From Arion vulgaris (taxonomy: Eukaryota > Mollusca > Gastropoda > Stylommatophora > Arionidae): a stretch of DNA of 64,000 nucleotides. This document shows positions 22,676-32,787 of this stretch, piece by piece. The stretch is taken from positions 5,389,001 through 5,453,000 of the forward strand of contig CM036753.1 in the NCBI GenBank assembly GCA_020796225.1, written 5' to 3'. The position numbers and the translations under genes are program-made. Positions within the stretch are counted from its first letter, which is position 1. Every line of letters begins with the position of its first letter. The notes under the pieces are model-generated. The model was not told the origin of the DNA, ran no database searches, and was given only the letters and a program-made list of their open reading frames with translations.

Positions 22676-25600
22676 CTCTGAAACGTAAACGTCAACAGAC
22701 TGATGAGATCATCACAAATCAAGACTAATAGTTTTGTTATCAATGACTGTAATCAGACTTCAGTGTCTTCTATCAATAGTTCCTAACGAAGTCTCTACTT
22801 GAGCGGGACTAAACTCACCTAACGAAACGACAGTTCACACTGAAGTTAAATTGATTTATTAAACACGCCTAGCGACAGTTCACACTGGTTTAATGTAGAT
22901 ATTAAACTCGCCTGCCTTAACTTTGACAATACAGCCTAATGATATATCGGAATGGCACATGATGTTAGTGACACTAATAAAGATAACTTTACATATCGTC
23001 AGTGTTGAGCATCTATTATGAGGTTTGCATATACGAGATTTTAAGGATTGTTTCATGACAAAAATAATGTTGGATGCTATTGTCTATTGTCTATTCCCAG
23101 GTGAAGATGTAGTTGGCTGTCCACTCTTGCCGTTAAGCGTAGGGATGGTAGCTTTAATTTGCGTTCTAGGGCTAGATGAGTTGCCCTTGTTGTGTTGTAT
23201 CCGTGTTTATGTAGTGTGGCCTTGATATTGTCTATCCATCTTTTTTGGTCTTCCCTTAGCTCTAGTACCCGATCTCTGTTTATTGTATGCTGTTATTGGT
23301 GGTTGGTTGTATTTCATTCTCATTAAATGTCCAAACCACTGCATTTGCTGTCTTTCCATGTATTCGGTACATTAAGTTATGCCCACTCTGCTTCTGATGT
23401 CCTCATTTCGTAGTCTGTCTTTCCTGGTAACTCCACTGCCTTCTTCAAGCATTTCATTTCACACGTGGTGAACTTTCTGTGATGTGTTGTTGTAAGAGAA
23501 GAGACCAAGTTTGGCACTGGTAACAAAGTGTTGGTAGGAAAATACTTTTATCATCTGTCTTTTCACTTCCATCTTGATTTTTGGGTGTTGTAGTAATGGT
23601 GCCAGCTGGTAGGTCACTGCATTTGCTTTTGACACATTGTCTCTATTTCTCTATCTAGTTTTCCGTCCTCTGTAAAAATACTGCCCAAATATTTGAATTC
23701 GGAAACTTGCTTTACTCTGGTGTTATCTATTTGTATGTTTGCTTGGCTTGGTGTTCTGCTGATTTTCATGGTCTTTTGTTTGTTGATTTTCATGTTGTAC
23801 TTTCTACATGCTATTAGCAATGAATTCATGTGATGTTGTAGCTGATCTTCATCTTCATAGATTAAACTTTGGTCGTCCGCAAAAAGCAATTCGTTGATTT
23901 GGTTGTTTAATTGGTCGTCGTGATTATTGTCTATGTCAATAAGGTCTTTTAAGCACTGTGCCTTTTCACTATTCTGTCTATATATATGTTGAAGAGAAGA
24001 GGCGAGAGCACACAACCCTGTCTTACTCCTGATTTTGTTTCGAATGAATCTGTCATTCCGTCTGTTGTTCTTATCGCACTGTGGCTATTTGTGTATATTG
24101 CACTGATACTGTCTGGCAGTTGTCCCTTGATCCCATAGTTTTCTAGTGTTTCCCATGTCGGATGCATGTTAACAAATCCATGTTTGAATTCGAGGCTAGA
24201 CATACAATAACATTTAATAGTGAAAGCAACGATAGATATGTATTGTAAAGCACTTAAAACATGCAACAAGAAAATAATAATTTGTAAAAGGAAGACTAGA
24301 ATTGAACACAGACCTGTCAGTGTTGTACCTTTTCTCTCTCTTGCCAGTGACGCTCTTTGTGCTCATTACAGCAAAAATACACCCATTCTTTTCTATTCTT
24401 GGCCATCCTCTGTATTGTGTTCCAGCTGTGATTTGTTTCTTTCAGATCTTGCTATACAGTACACGATGGTGATGTACACAATTTACTTTCCAGCGCTTTT
24501 CTGGTTCTCACGGTCGATCTGAAAGTCGTTACATCCGAAAAATGTCATACTAACTGGGGTATTGAACCTGTACCACGCGCATACGAAGCAAGCGCTGTAA
24601 CCACTACGCTATTGCGGCTCACATGAACCTTGCATATAGTATAATACAACGTTTGATAATTGGTATAGTATTAGTGATAACTTAACGTGTATGTTTTGTA
24701 TATATCTGAGTGTGTTCACATATTCTATCTGTGTGTTCACATATTCTATCTGAGTGTGTTCACATATTCGATCTAAGTGTATACACACATTCTGAGTGCA
24801 GTGGTGACTCGTCATTAAGGGCCAGAGGGCCGGCCCCACCAAAATAATGTGTAACATGTATTTATTATTTAATAAATTAAAATATAACCTAACCCAAAGC
24901 CATGATTTCCCCCAAAATTTGTGTCTTGCCCCACCAACAAAAATGATCACGAACCGCCACTGTCTGAGTGTGTGCACATATTATATCTGAGTGTGTACAC
25001 ATATTCTATCAGAGTGTGTACACATATTCTATCTGAGTGTGTGCACATAATCTATCTGAGTGTGTGCACATATTCTATCTGAGTGTGTACACATATTCTA
25101 TCTGAGTGTGTACACATATTCTATCTGGGTGTGTACACATATTATATCTGAGTGTGTGCACATATTATATCTGAGTGTGTGCACATATTATATCTGAGTG
25201 TGTACACATATTATATCTGAGTGTGTGCACATATTATATCTGAGTGTGTGCACATATTATATCTGAGTGTGTGCACATATTATATCTGAGTGTGTACACA
25301 TATTATATCTGAGTGTGTACACATATTCTATCAGAGTGTGTACACATATTCTATCTGAGTGTGTACACATATTCTATCTGAGTGTGTGCACATATTCTAT
25401 CTGAGTGTGTGCACATATTATATCTGAGTGTGTGCACATATTATATCTGAGTGTGTCACATATTTATCTGAGTTGTACACATATTCTATCAGAGTGTGTA
25501 CACATATTCTATCTGAGTGTGTACACATATTCTATCTGAGTGTGTACACATATTCTATCTGAGTGTGTACACATATTCTATCTGAGTGTGTACACATATT

Positions 25601-28047
25601 CTATCTGAGTGTGTACACATATTCTATCTGAGTGTGTACACATATTATATCTGAGTGTGTACACATATTCTATCTGAGTGTGTACACATATTATATCTGA
25701 GTGTGTACACATATTCTATCAGAGTGTGTACACATATTCTATCTGAGTGTGTACACATATTCTATCTGAGTGTGTACACATATTCTATCTGAGTGTGTAC
25801 ACATATTCTATCGAGTGTGTCACATATTCTATCTGAGTGTGTACACATATTATATCTGAGTGTGTACACATATTCTATCTGAGTGTGTACACATATTCTA
25901 TCTGAGTGTGTCACATATTCTATCTGAGTGTGTACACATATTCTATCTGAGTGTGTCACATATTCTATCTGAGTGTGTACACATATTCTATCTGAGTGTG
26001 TACACATATTCTATCTGAGTGTGTACACATATTCTATCTGAGTGTGTACACATATTCTATCGAGTGTGTACACATATTCTATCAGTGTTACACATATTCT
26101 ATCTAGGTGTACACATTTGAGTGGTTCTATCTGAGTGTGTACACATATTCTATCTGAGTGTGTACACATATTCTATCTGAATGTTCACATATTCTGTCTG
26201 AGTGTATACACACATTCTGAGTGCAGTGGCGACTCGTCATTAGGCCAGAGGGGCCCACCAAAATAATGTGTAACATGTATTTATTATATAATTATGGGGT
26301 GACCCGTTGCAGAAGTTGGAACGTACTTATGAACTATGAACTATTTAATAAATTAAAATATCATCATCATCAGGTGCCGTCTCCACATCGAAGGTTGGCT
26401 GCAATGAATCTCCAGCATCCTCTGTCTTTCGCCTTGGTGTTGCACACTGCCAGACTGTAACCTGTCCATTTCTTAAAGTTTCCTCCCACTTATCTCTCGG
26501 TCTTCCTCTTGCTCTTCCTCCCTCAACTTCCCCTCTAGTAAATGTTTTATCATGGTGTCATGCCTTTTATGTGCCCAAAATACTTTACTTGTCTGAATTT
26601 TATTTCTCTTAATAATTGTTTCTTCATGCCTAGTTTTCCTAAAACTTGTTTATTTGTCTGTTTTTCTGTCCATGAAACTCTGCCTATTCTATTTATCCAC
26701 ATCTCAAATGCATCAATTCTGTCTTCTAACTGCTTGTTCATTGTCCATGTTTCCGAGCCATACATTAATATAGGATATATATAGCATTTGATCATTCTAA
26801 TTTTAGCCTGTTTGTGATTTGTTTGGATGTCAGTAACTTTCTCATACTATTGAAATTAAAATATAACCTAACCCAAAGCCATGATTTTCCCAAAATGTGT
26901 GTCTGGCCCCACCAACAAAAACGATCACGAGTCGCCACTGTCTGAGTGTGTTCACATATTCTATCAACATACTGTAACATAACAAAACAAATACTATTTC
27001 ATATTTTACAATTTATTTACAGCAACCAACATATAACATGAGAGAAAAACGAATGTGCTGTTTATGTTGTGTGTCTGGACCAATCACAGCAGAACTCAGA
27101 CTCGAGCAGAAGGGGTATGTCCCTGGAGAATCGATATACATCAATGCTGAGATCTGTAACAACTCCCGCAGAAAAGTAGATAGGACGTCGGTAGAATTAC
27201 TAATGGTGAGTTTGTGATTCTGTTGTTGATCTTCAAATAACTTCAGGAATTTCGGAGACATCAATAGCGTCTCTGTTCACAACAATGAATGTATTGCAAC
27301 GTTGAAGATTTTTCGAAACAAGTCTTTGTAGACACGCAGTGCATATGTTCATATGAACTGTCTATGTTTTCTGTGTTTGTGTACCTGAAGTTCATACGCG
27401 TTGAATTGTCTAAATTTTCATTCACTGTAGACCTGAAGTTCGTGTTTATATGAACAGTCTAATTAATATCCGTCCATCGCAAGCGATGATGACAACAGCC
27501 CTCCGACGTGTGTTGCTGCACCTCTCTGGTTGGTGCGGAGGTGACTATAGAGTCAAATCTGGAACAAAATCCTCTACCTCAGATACATCATCAAGGTCAG
27601 ACATGTGGGTGTTGTGTGTTCTGCTTTTGAGCGCAGTTCGCTTGCTCTGCGTCTCAACAGTAGGACGATTCTGCGCTATGCGAGTTCCCTTTGTTTTGTT
27701 ACATTGCCACATCTGGCGATTTTGCGCAAGGGATTCCCAGCGCTTGGTGTCTATATCGAAACATTTTAGAGGTATATTACGAGTGTCTTTAAAGGGTTTT
27801 TTTCTGTCCACTAACCGATCGTCTGCCCTTCAAGTTCACCATACATCAACTGTTTTGGGATGCGCTTCAATCTTTGTAGACCTAAAGTTCATGTTCCTAG
27901 CAACTGTCTTTATTTTTAGTCTTTGTAGATCTCATGTACATGAACTGTTTACATTCTCAATCTTTGCAGTCTTGAAGGTCATGTTCAGACGAACTACCTA
28001 TATTTTCTATATTTAATAGTTTTTTAACAGCCATTTGTCCAAATATC

Positions 28048-28085
<38 letters not shown>

Positions 28086-29170
28086 TGTCTGTGTGTGTGT
28101 GTGTTGTGTTCCCTATTATGTGATCAATAATTTACTATCTCCTAAAATTATTAATATTGTTTCATATGTTTTTTGTTTGTACCAACATTTTTATTTATTT
28201 TTTTGCAGGTAAAAGTGAAGAAAATGTAACAATTGCTAATGTATAATGTGATCTCTGAAGGATTGGGATGGGGGAGGGAGGGGGTTGAGATTATTTCTTC
28301 AATTTCCCACCCTTCCAACCCATAGTTGGATGTTATTTTAGTATCGCAACTATTTATGCAATGACTCTTTAAAGGGATTTTCTACATATGTATTGAATTT
28401 GTTGTCTAGGGGCCTAAGGGCGAAGAATTGACTTAATTGTACCGGGTTTCCCCATATGGCTCACCATCTACCCCAAGTTTTGCACGAAGTCCGTAGCTCC
28501 GGCAACAACCCTAAGGATCTCAAGAAAAATTGACCATGTGGCTCTGTCCAGATTCGAACCCACAATCTTCAGACGACAAGCAAACGTCTTAACTACTTCG
28601 CCATAAGTTCTATGTGTCACTATGAAATATAAAGTTATGTGAGTTCTTCATCTTCTTTACGTTCGGTTTCGTATGCTCGTCTAAACCATGAGATGGGTTG
28701 CCTCTATGAAGCTGCATGTCAGTTGGAGTTCTTCGAGAGTTCCCATAGCTTGCTCTGTAAACTTTGTTCACGAGGCCATGTTTCGTTTCGTTGGTGTATG
28801 TATGATGGACATGACTGCAGGATGTGCTCTGGAGTCTGTGTTTCTGCCTGGCATACACACTGTGCAGTCTGAAGTGACTTTATTCTGTGCATGTGTTATG
28901 TGAGATAAGTCAGTTAATACACACATGAACTGAGTGTCGAAGTTGTGTTGATTTAAAGAACATTTATGTGATTTGTTTGTTGTTGTTGTGAAATTTCCAG
29001 ACAACAATTTTCCACACTCCACACAAGTCTCGGTCAGTGACACAACAAGTTGTTCGGATGCATCATGGGTGTTTACCTTCAGGGAAAACCGATTCATGGG
29101 ATGGAGATCGCTTTACTCTTCCATCGCTACCACCTTCCTACTTGATCGGATGCAGTATCATGGAAGTCAA
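16771..29170 (+). CDS. Arrestin-domain-containing (alpha-arrestin, ARRDC-like) gene, four joined exons
   Basis: A spliced gene for an alpha-arrestin, a family of cytosolic or endosomal adaptors that link membrane cargo to NEDD4-type ubiquitin ligases. Exons are 16771-16917, 19485-19711, 27023-27205 and 29001-29170. All have AG/GT borders and phases 1-1, 1-0, 0-0 and 0-2, so they join without a break into about 242 residues. Arrestin_N is seen as VLLGKAFVHWTD...HHSATEEYFD, then GQYSYPFQFHIP...PTSFEGQYGYIRYWVKVTV. Arrestin_C is seen as CCVSGPITAELRLEQKGYVP...INAEICNNS, then SWDGDRFTLPSLPPSYLIGC. The start of Arrestin_N and the C-terminal tail with its usual PPxY motifs were not found. A further exon probably lies at 33690-33873. 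The closest vertebrate relatives are ARRDC2/3/4; the exact orthologue cannot be told. Confidence 0.9.
17273..17388 (+). repeat. 39-bp tandem repeat, 3 copies
   Basis: Three copies of GAAGACTGCAGTAAAACTAT followed by GTAGCAATGGCGAxACAAG. Confidence 0.9.
18026..18480 (-). pseudogene. RTE-like LINE RT C-terminal fragment
   Basis: The minus frame reads NILYRKIRYFGHIKRHDGLE then GRRGRSRRRWLQDIKETMNM, the usual C-terminus of RTE/BovB-like reverse transcriptases. GATGATGATATTG-like bases follow at the 3' end (about 18122-18107). The RT core is missing through 5' truncation. A close relative is at 62890-63490. Confidence 0.75.
18540..19180 (+). pseudogene. I-type LINE RNase H fragment with in-frame 39-bp repeats
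   Basis: The frame gives VIYTDRSVVGYKRSAWTFSA (first RNase H Asp), four 13-residue repeats of the type FSASSYGRMVKKA, then SGAFSMRASSVTMKVLAVT. In this last stretch the usual catalytic Glu position reads Lys. Later frames give VLSDSLGMIRKVDAGS-like and GNERAG-like remnants. It matches the copy at 49495-50040, which has a single unit. Confidence 0.8.
18697..18852 (+). repeat. 39-bp tandem repeat inside LINE coding sequence, 4 copies
   Basis: The unit is TTCTCTGCAAGCTCATAC followed by a variable codon and AGAATGGTCAAGAAAGCC. It is 13 codons long, so the reading frame is kept. Confidence 0.95.
19330..19382 (+). repeat. SINE family B fragment
   Basis: A short match (CAGCTGGCGTGCCATTTCTG...) to the middle of the family B body at about 12418-12442. 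Confidence 0.35.
19485..19711 (+). CDS. ARRDC-like exon: end of Arrestin_N
   Basis: The acceptor is TTTCAACAG and the donor GGG|GTAAGT. Two bases complete the Gly codon opened by the previous exon. The translation then includes KRYLEAGQYSYPFQFHIPST, FEGQYGYIRYWVKVTVERPW and FNVICPVDLNLEPSAG. 'PFxFxxP..PTSFEG..G.IRYWVK' is the most diagnostic Arrestin_N motif. A TCTG/TCTA microsatellite starts about 12 bases past the donor. Confidence 0.93.
19722..20090 (+). repeat. TCTG/TCTA microsatellite evolving to TCGG and compound units
   Basis: Tetranucleotide repeats begin just after the exon donor. TCTG and TCTA units come first, with TCGG and 8- to 16-bp compounds (GGTCTGCCGGTAGGTC) towards the 3' end. 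Confidence 0.95.
20093..20520 (+). repeat. SINE family A, near full length
   Basis: The head is CTGTGACGTAAAGGTGCTTG, followed by the body described for 13105. It ends with the segment CGCTGAGATCTTCCAGTGTA...CACATTTGGTTACTCACTGC...AGTGCAATGATGATG that was amplified at 13423-14905. Confidence 0.8.
20546..21240 (+). repeat. Composite SINE E / LINE copy with tripled 3' end
   Basis: Same structure as 15598-16125, with a decayed frame. The terminal 88 bp (from GACAAACTGTATGGCGTGGC to GAACGCAGAA) occur three times in tandem at 20974-21237. Confidence 0.8.
21241..21860. other. Intronic stretch, nothing recognised
   Basis: No exon or known repeat seen apart from a short CTT run near 21630. Confidence 0.35.
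21862..22215 (+). repeat. About 59-bp tandem repeat, about 6 copies
   Basis: Units contain CTCTTACCATGTTTTACCTG and TTGTAACCAAATGTTCTAAA. Several copies carry deletions. Confidence 0.85.
22405..22680 (+). repeat. CA and TC microsatellites
   Basis: CA/CG-rich dinucleotide runs lie at about 22420-22515 and a TC run at 22640-22672. Confidence 0.9.
23040..24190 (-). pseudogene. LINE reverse transcriptase fragment
   Basis: Minus-strand frames carry core RT motifs in order: TKSGVRQGCVLSPLLFNIYI, then NELLFADDQSLIYEDE (the catalytic F-A-D-D), then SEFKYLGSIFTEDGKLDREI. A C-terminal part follows, with GHLMRMKYNQ-like and GRPKKMDRQYQG. The catalytic motif is intact, but frameshifts and 5' truncation near 24190 make it inactive. 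It lies antisense in the ARRDC-like intron. Confidence 0.85.
24440..24622 (-). repeat. SINE family C
   Basis: The minus-strand head is GAGCCGCAATAGCGTAGTGG...GGTACAGGTTCAATACC. The body contains the GTGTACATCACCATCGTGTAC segment of the family. Confidence 0.65.
24701..26215 (+). repeat. 23-bp satellite, roughly 55-60 copies
   Basis: Unit: TATCTGAGTGTGTACACATA plus TTC. A/C and A/G variants occur in blocks (GTGCAC versus GTACAC, TTATA versus TTCTA). The array is interrupted once by a hAT MITE (24799-24962) and bounded on the right by a second copy (26224-26940). Confidence 0.95.
24799..24962 (+). mobile_element. hAT-type MITE, copy 1
   Basis: A 164-bp non-coding element with terminal inverted repeats (left CAGTGGTGACTCGTCAT, right ending ATCACGAACCGCCACTG). 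It is flanked by the 8-bp direct repeat TCTGAGTG at 24791-24798 and 24963-24970. The CAGTGGCG-type end and 8-bp target duplication are those of hAT elements. Confidence 0.88.
26224..26940 (+). mobile_element. hAT-type MITE, copy 2, split by a LINE insertion
   Basis: The ends are CAGTGGCGACTCGTCATTAG and ATCACGAGTCGCCACTG, with perfect 14-bp terminal inverted repeats. The same TCTGAGTG duplication flanks it at 26216-26223 and 26941-26948. It has about 55 internal bases missing from copy 1 and contains a nested LINE fragment at 26362-26852. Confidence 0.88.
26362..26852 (-). mobile_element. RTE-like LINE 3' fragment nested in the MITE
   Basis: The minus frame reads YIYPILMYGSETWTMNKQLE...EIKFRQVKYFGHIKGM, an RTE-like RT C-terminus. 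A short 3' UTR ends in a GATGATGATG tail. The insertion is bounded by a 12-bp target duplication AAATTAAAATAT at 26350-26361 and 26853-26864. Being 5'-truncated with a repeat tail fits target-primed insertion. Confidence 0.88.
27023..27205 (+). CDS. ARRDC-like exon: start of Arrestin_C
   Basis: The acceptor is ATTTATTTACAG and the donor ATG|GTGAGT. It is 61 codons long, phase 0 to 0. It opens QPTYNMREKRMCCLCCVSGP and continues ITAELRLEQKGYVPGESIYI and NAEICNNSRRKVDRTSVELL. 'C..C..SGPI...L...GYVPGE.I.INAEI.N.S.R' is the characteristic start of Arrestin_C. Confidence 0.93.
27206..28437. other. Intronic stretch with a GT microsatellite
   Basis: A (GT)n run is at about 28050-28105. Otherwise there is nothing recognisable, only imperfect echoes of a 'TCTTTGTAGACCT...AGTTCATGTT' motif at about 27320-27990. 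Confidence 0.5.
28440..28615 (-). repeat. SINE family B
   Basis: The minus-strand head ACTTATGGCGAAGTAGTTAA...GATTGTGGGTTCGAATCTGG has A- and B-box-like parts. The body ends GGGAAACCCGGTACAATT. Confidence 0.75.
29001..29170 (+). CDS. ARRDC-like exon: middle of Arrestin_C
   Basis: The acceptor is GAAATTTCCAG and the donor CAA|GTAACA, phase 0 to 2. It reads TTIFHTPHKSRSVTQQVVRM, HHGCLPSGKTDSWDGDRFTL and PSLPPSYLIGCSIMEVK. 'P.LPPS.L..C.II.V.Y' is conserved in the family. The next residue should be Tyr or similar. If the donor were not used, the codon after VK would be a stop. Confidence 0.92.
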
Positions 29171-29319
29171 GTAACACCTTGAGGTTTGTGTAAAAAATAA
29201 CTGCAATCTTACCTAACATATTTAACATAAACCTGAAATATGGTCACACATAACCAATTTTATCAACTATATATATATATCATACCTTCAAATATGGAAC
29301 TTCAATCTCTATAGTTTGA

Positions 29320-29760
29320 AAACGAAATTACGAATGTTTTCAATTCCAATATTGTATCAATCCTAACATATGCCAGCGAGAGATGGAAAATCGCTATAGA
29401 TTACAAATTACAAAGTAAATTGAATGCATATGAAAATAAATCTGAAAAAATAATGATAATAAAATTGGAAGAATTCATGAGAACTGATACAATTAGAACA
29501 ATATTTGGGCAACCACTGGTAATAGCTGTTACAAGAAAGAGAAGATGGAGATATATTGGACATGCTCTGAGAAGAAATGATCAAATAATGCAAATGCAGG
29601 CATTAAAGTAGGATGCAGGGGTTAAAAAAAGGACGCCAAAGGGAAAGGTTGAAACGAACTTTGCTGAGAGGCAAGAAATATCGAACTCAATTCTATAGAG
29701 CAGATTGAGGAGTTGCCCATGATAATGTGTATGAGAAATTGTTGCAGGCCATGTAAGTAT
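29320..29760 (+). pseudogene. LINE RT C-terminal fragment
   Basis: A plus frame with YASERWKIAIDYKLQSKLNA...RTIFGQPLVI...RKRRWRYIGHALRRNDQ fits the end of a non-LTR RT. The catalytic core is absent. Confidence 0.6.
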
Positions 29761-29783
29761 AAGGTAGGAGATGAATATAGTAA

Positions 29784-29820
29784 TTATATATATATATATA
29801 TAAATATATATATATATATG
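29784..29820 (+). repeat. TA microsatellite
   Basis: An (AT)n run of about 35 bp, interrupted once by TATAAATATA. Confidence 0.9.
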
Positions 29821-29849
29821 CGTCGTCCTGTGTGCATGTGGGTGTGTGT

Positions 29850-30140
29850 GCGTGATCATCATCATTATCTTGTTACGTCTATAAATCGAAGGTTGACTGC
29901 TGAACTTCAGCAAATTCTGTTTCTGATCTGATGTTACACTTGACAGGCCGCTTGTCGCCCTCCACTTGATGTCCTCTCCCAGTCATATCTATGTCTTTCT
30001 CTTGTTCTGTTACACAGATTCTTTCTAGTTTATTATTCATCAAAGTATCATTTCTTTTAATGCGACAAAATATGCTATTTATCACCAGTTTATTTCTTTC
30101 AGTGATTATCTTTCCTCCCAGCTGCTGCATCATTTTAATG
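29850..30140 (-). repeat. LINE 3' fragment with GAT-rich tail
   Basis: The minus frame (MMQQLGGKIITERNKLVINS...ERICVTEQEKDIDMTGRGHQ) fits a decayed RT C-terminus. It is followed by AACAAGATAATGATGATGAT at the 3' end, the tail type of the RTE-like elements here. Confidence 0.5.
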
Positions 30141-30146
30141 AGTTCT

Positions 30147-30402
30147 TCTTTCCTTCAATGCTATTCTACTGAATCTTCTATATCTACATTTCTAAGCCTA
30201 GATTCTATTTTCTTCCTTCATATTATTCTACGAATCTTCTATATATACATTTCGTAAGCCTGGATTATATTTTCTTTCCTTCAATGCTATTCTACCGAAT
30301 CTTCTATATATACATTTCGTAAGCCTGGATTATATTTTCTTTCCTTCAATGCTATTCTACCGAATCTTCTATATATACGTTTCGTAAGCCTGGATTCTAT
30401 GT
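30147..30402 (+). repeat. About 64-bp tandem repeat, 4 copies
   Basis: Units contain TTTCCTTCAATGCTATTCTA, CGAATCTTCTATATATACAT and TTCGTAAGCCTGGATT. The first two copies are more diverged. Confidence 0.9.
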
Positions 30403-30829
30403 TCCAGCAGTTAGCTCATTGTTTACGTTTTCATCTCATACATAATGCTGGGAATATGTAAATAAACAGCGTAGATCCCATACGTAAATGCTCGTCAATA
30501 TAGGAGATAGACTTCTGCTGTCGGAGTTGATTTTTCATTGTTTTTACAGCTCGCTTCCCAAATGCGATATGCAGAAGTGATTCTAAGTGCAGACGTGGCT
30601 TTATCTAAACATTAGAAAGCTCCTTCCCTTGTTTTATTTCAACGATTATCTGTCGTTTTTGTTGAAAGTTGTTTATATATTTGTTCAATTTTATCATTTC
30701 TTTAATTCATCTTCTGCATTCTGTTTTGATTGTTCTATTATGTTGAAATGTGTTGTCCATCTGATTTAACCTTTATTCCTCTAACCAGAGTATTTAAAAA
30801 GTTAATTGCATATCCTTTACAGGACTTTG

Positions 30830-31045
30830 CGAATCAATGTCAGCTTTTAACGCTGTTTGTGATTTTTCTAGGCATTATTACGTTCAGTAGTTTGCCATTG
30901 CTTTCTGAACGGGTGGTGCCATCGTCCTTTGTTAAAATCCACGCAAACAATTTGCAACCAAACTGTCCACAGCGTGATTCGAACTCAGAACGTCGGGGTT
31001 AATAGACCGAGTCACTAACCCCTAAGCCACAGACCCAACCAGAGT
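30830..31045 (-). repeat. SINE family D
   Basis: The minus-strand head is GGTCTGTGGCTTAGGGGTTA...CGTTCTGAGTTCGAATCACG (A- and B-box-like). The body contains CCCGTTCAGAAAGCAATGGC and ATAATGCCTAGAAAAATCAC. It is nearly the same as the copy at 59504-59751, including the end TCCTGTAAAGGATATGCAAT. Confidence 0.85.
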
Positions 31046-31595
31046 ATTTACCTTTAGATTTACTCTTTACATCCAATATTCATTGGTTATGAGTGGTCAT
31101 CGGGACAAGAATTGTGACCAAAATGTCCACAAACTTAAAGACACATATTTGCAAACAAACTTTGAACTAACATTTACAAAAATATATCATTGAAATTTCA
31201 AAGGATTCTGCAGTTTATTTTAGCTCTGATTTGTCTTATTCTTTAGTCTTCAAGTTTTTATTTCGTACGTTTATCGTATCAGAAGAAGTCTAGTGAGACA
31301 GTGGAATTTCTCATTCGTTGTTGATGTTCGATCTACGAGCATATCGTATATCAAGCACTTGTTAAACCACTCTATGTGATCGGTTATGTATTCTGTACCT
31401 TATAGTTTGAGTTCTTTGTACAAGTTAGGCGTCTACATACATATGGTAGGCCAGCACCACCAGTCTCTGCATGCTTTTTTGTGTTCGGGCTCGTGTTTTA
31501 CATAAGACCAACACAAATAAATTGTAATAATAAGAAAAACACAGACAAAAATAACAATCAATGTAATTTTTCCTTCAAATAAAATATCGCATGTG
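31046..31595. other. Unassigned intronic stretch
   Basis: No exon or repeat family recognised. Confidence 0.35.
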
Positions 31596-31596
31596 T

Positions 31597-31862
31597 GTTG
31601 CAGGGGCTCATAAGGGGAGCACAAAATAGTAACACTGTGGCCCAAAAGGCATGTCATAAGAGGCGACTGGGGTAGGGGCCTAGGGAAACTACACTAGTAA
31701 ATTAAAAACGTTGCAGAAATTGGATGTGCTGACTTACTTATAGTCGCATAACTGGCACAGCGTACACTCGCTCTTAGGCTCGGATCACATACAAATCATA
31801 AAGTGTGGTTAATAAATGGTGGATATGGAGCGCTCGAAGAATAAATAAAATACAACCTCGCA
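31597..31862 (+). repeat. SINE family F
   Basis: It contains GGGGCTCATAAGGGGAGCAC, the core CATGTCATAAGAGGCGACTG, then CGCATAACTGGCACAGCGTA and the end ATATGGAGCGCTCGAAGAA. Minus-strand copies are at 35615, 43695 and 61205. Confidence 0.75.
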
Positions 31863-31926
31863 TGTTGCAAGTTTGAACAACTTCCAACTACAACCTTGAG
31901 TTTTATTTAACAATCTTGTTTACGTA

Positions 31927-32123
31927 CACTGTTGTCAGCCAGGATGAATGTGAAAATAATACAGAACCGTATCGTTCGGTCCACTCTTGACTTCAACACA
32001 TTCAAGAGACGTGCCCGGTTTACATACACTGTTGTCAGCCAGAATGAATGTGAGAATAATACAAAAACGTATCGTTCGATCAACTCTTGACTTCAACACA
32101 TTGAAGAGACGTGCCCAGTTTAC
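31927..32123 (+). repeat. About 99-bp tandem duplication
   Basis: Two adjacent copies of 'ACTGTTGTCAGCCAGxATGA...AACGTATCGTTCGxTC..CTCTTGACTTCAACACATTxAAGAGACGTGCCC'. Confidence 0.9.
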
Positions 32124-32128
32124 TAATT

Positions 32129-32202
32129 GCCATTTTGTAGTCTTGACATGCCAGCCGCAGCTGTGCCATTTTGTAGTCTTGACATGCCAGCTGCAGCTGT
32201 GT
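32129..32202 (+). repeat. 36-bp tandem duplication
   Basis: TGCCATTTTGTAGTCTTGAC plus ATGCCAGC(C/T)GCAGCTG occurs twice. Confidence 0.9.
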
Positions 32203-32787
32203 GGGATAAACAATGTGGTAGGCGTGACAGCAAAAACAAACCAGTTTTGGGGGGAAAATGTCAAGCGCGGTGAAAGTTTAAGTTCTGGTTGTTTGGTGAA
32301 GTGTGTTACAAAGGTTGTTGTGAGATTACGATGCTGTTGTATTTATTTGATGTTGTCTATCCATTTTTCTCGTGGTTCTCATTGTGCTATCAGACCAGGT
32401 TTTATGATTGCATATAATGTGCTCTGACAAAGTAGACACACCAGACAGGAAAAATCCTGGTTCCTGCTTTTTAAGTGTCCAAAGCCAAACTGTTAGTGGT
32501 CACCATGACCCATTTAGAAGGAACAGGAACAGGTCGACAGGAAGAACAGGATCAGGAACACAATCAGTTAGCTCTCCAATAAAAGAGCTTCACGAAGTCG
32601 TGTCTTTCATAAACCGCGTTGACTGTTGCACATAGAATAATAAGGTCAGAACATACAAGCACAATAATCTTATCGCATGCGCTTGTGCAAACACTGTTTG
32701 GTCGAATCTGACTTGATTAATATGTGTTCAACAAGTGAAGCTGTTTACGAAAGATACTCTTTAGTGAGCTCTTTTTTTTAGAGCTAG
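32203..32787. other. Unassigned intronic stretch
   Basis: No exon or repeat family recognised. Confidence 0.35.

Noticed and set aside
24701..26215. Possible CRISPR array because of regular spacing
   Set aside because: The 23-bp units are contiguous with no unique spacers, in an animal genome.
27450..28016. 188-residue plus-strand frame
   Set aside because: No family match and no exon borders. It is made of loosely repeated TTTGTAGACCT-type sequence; chance is sufficient.
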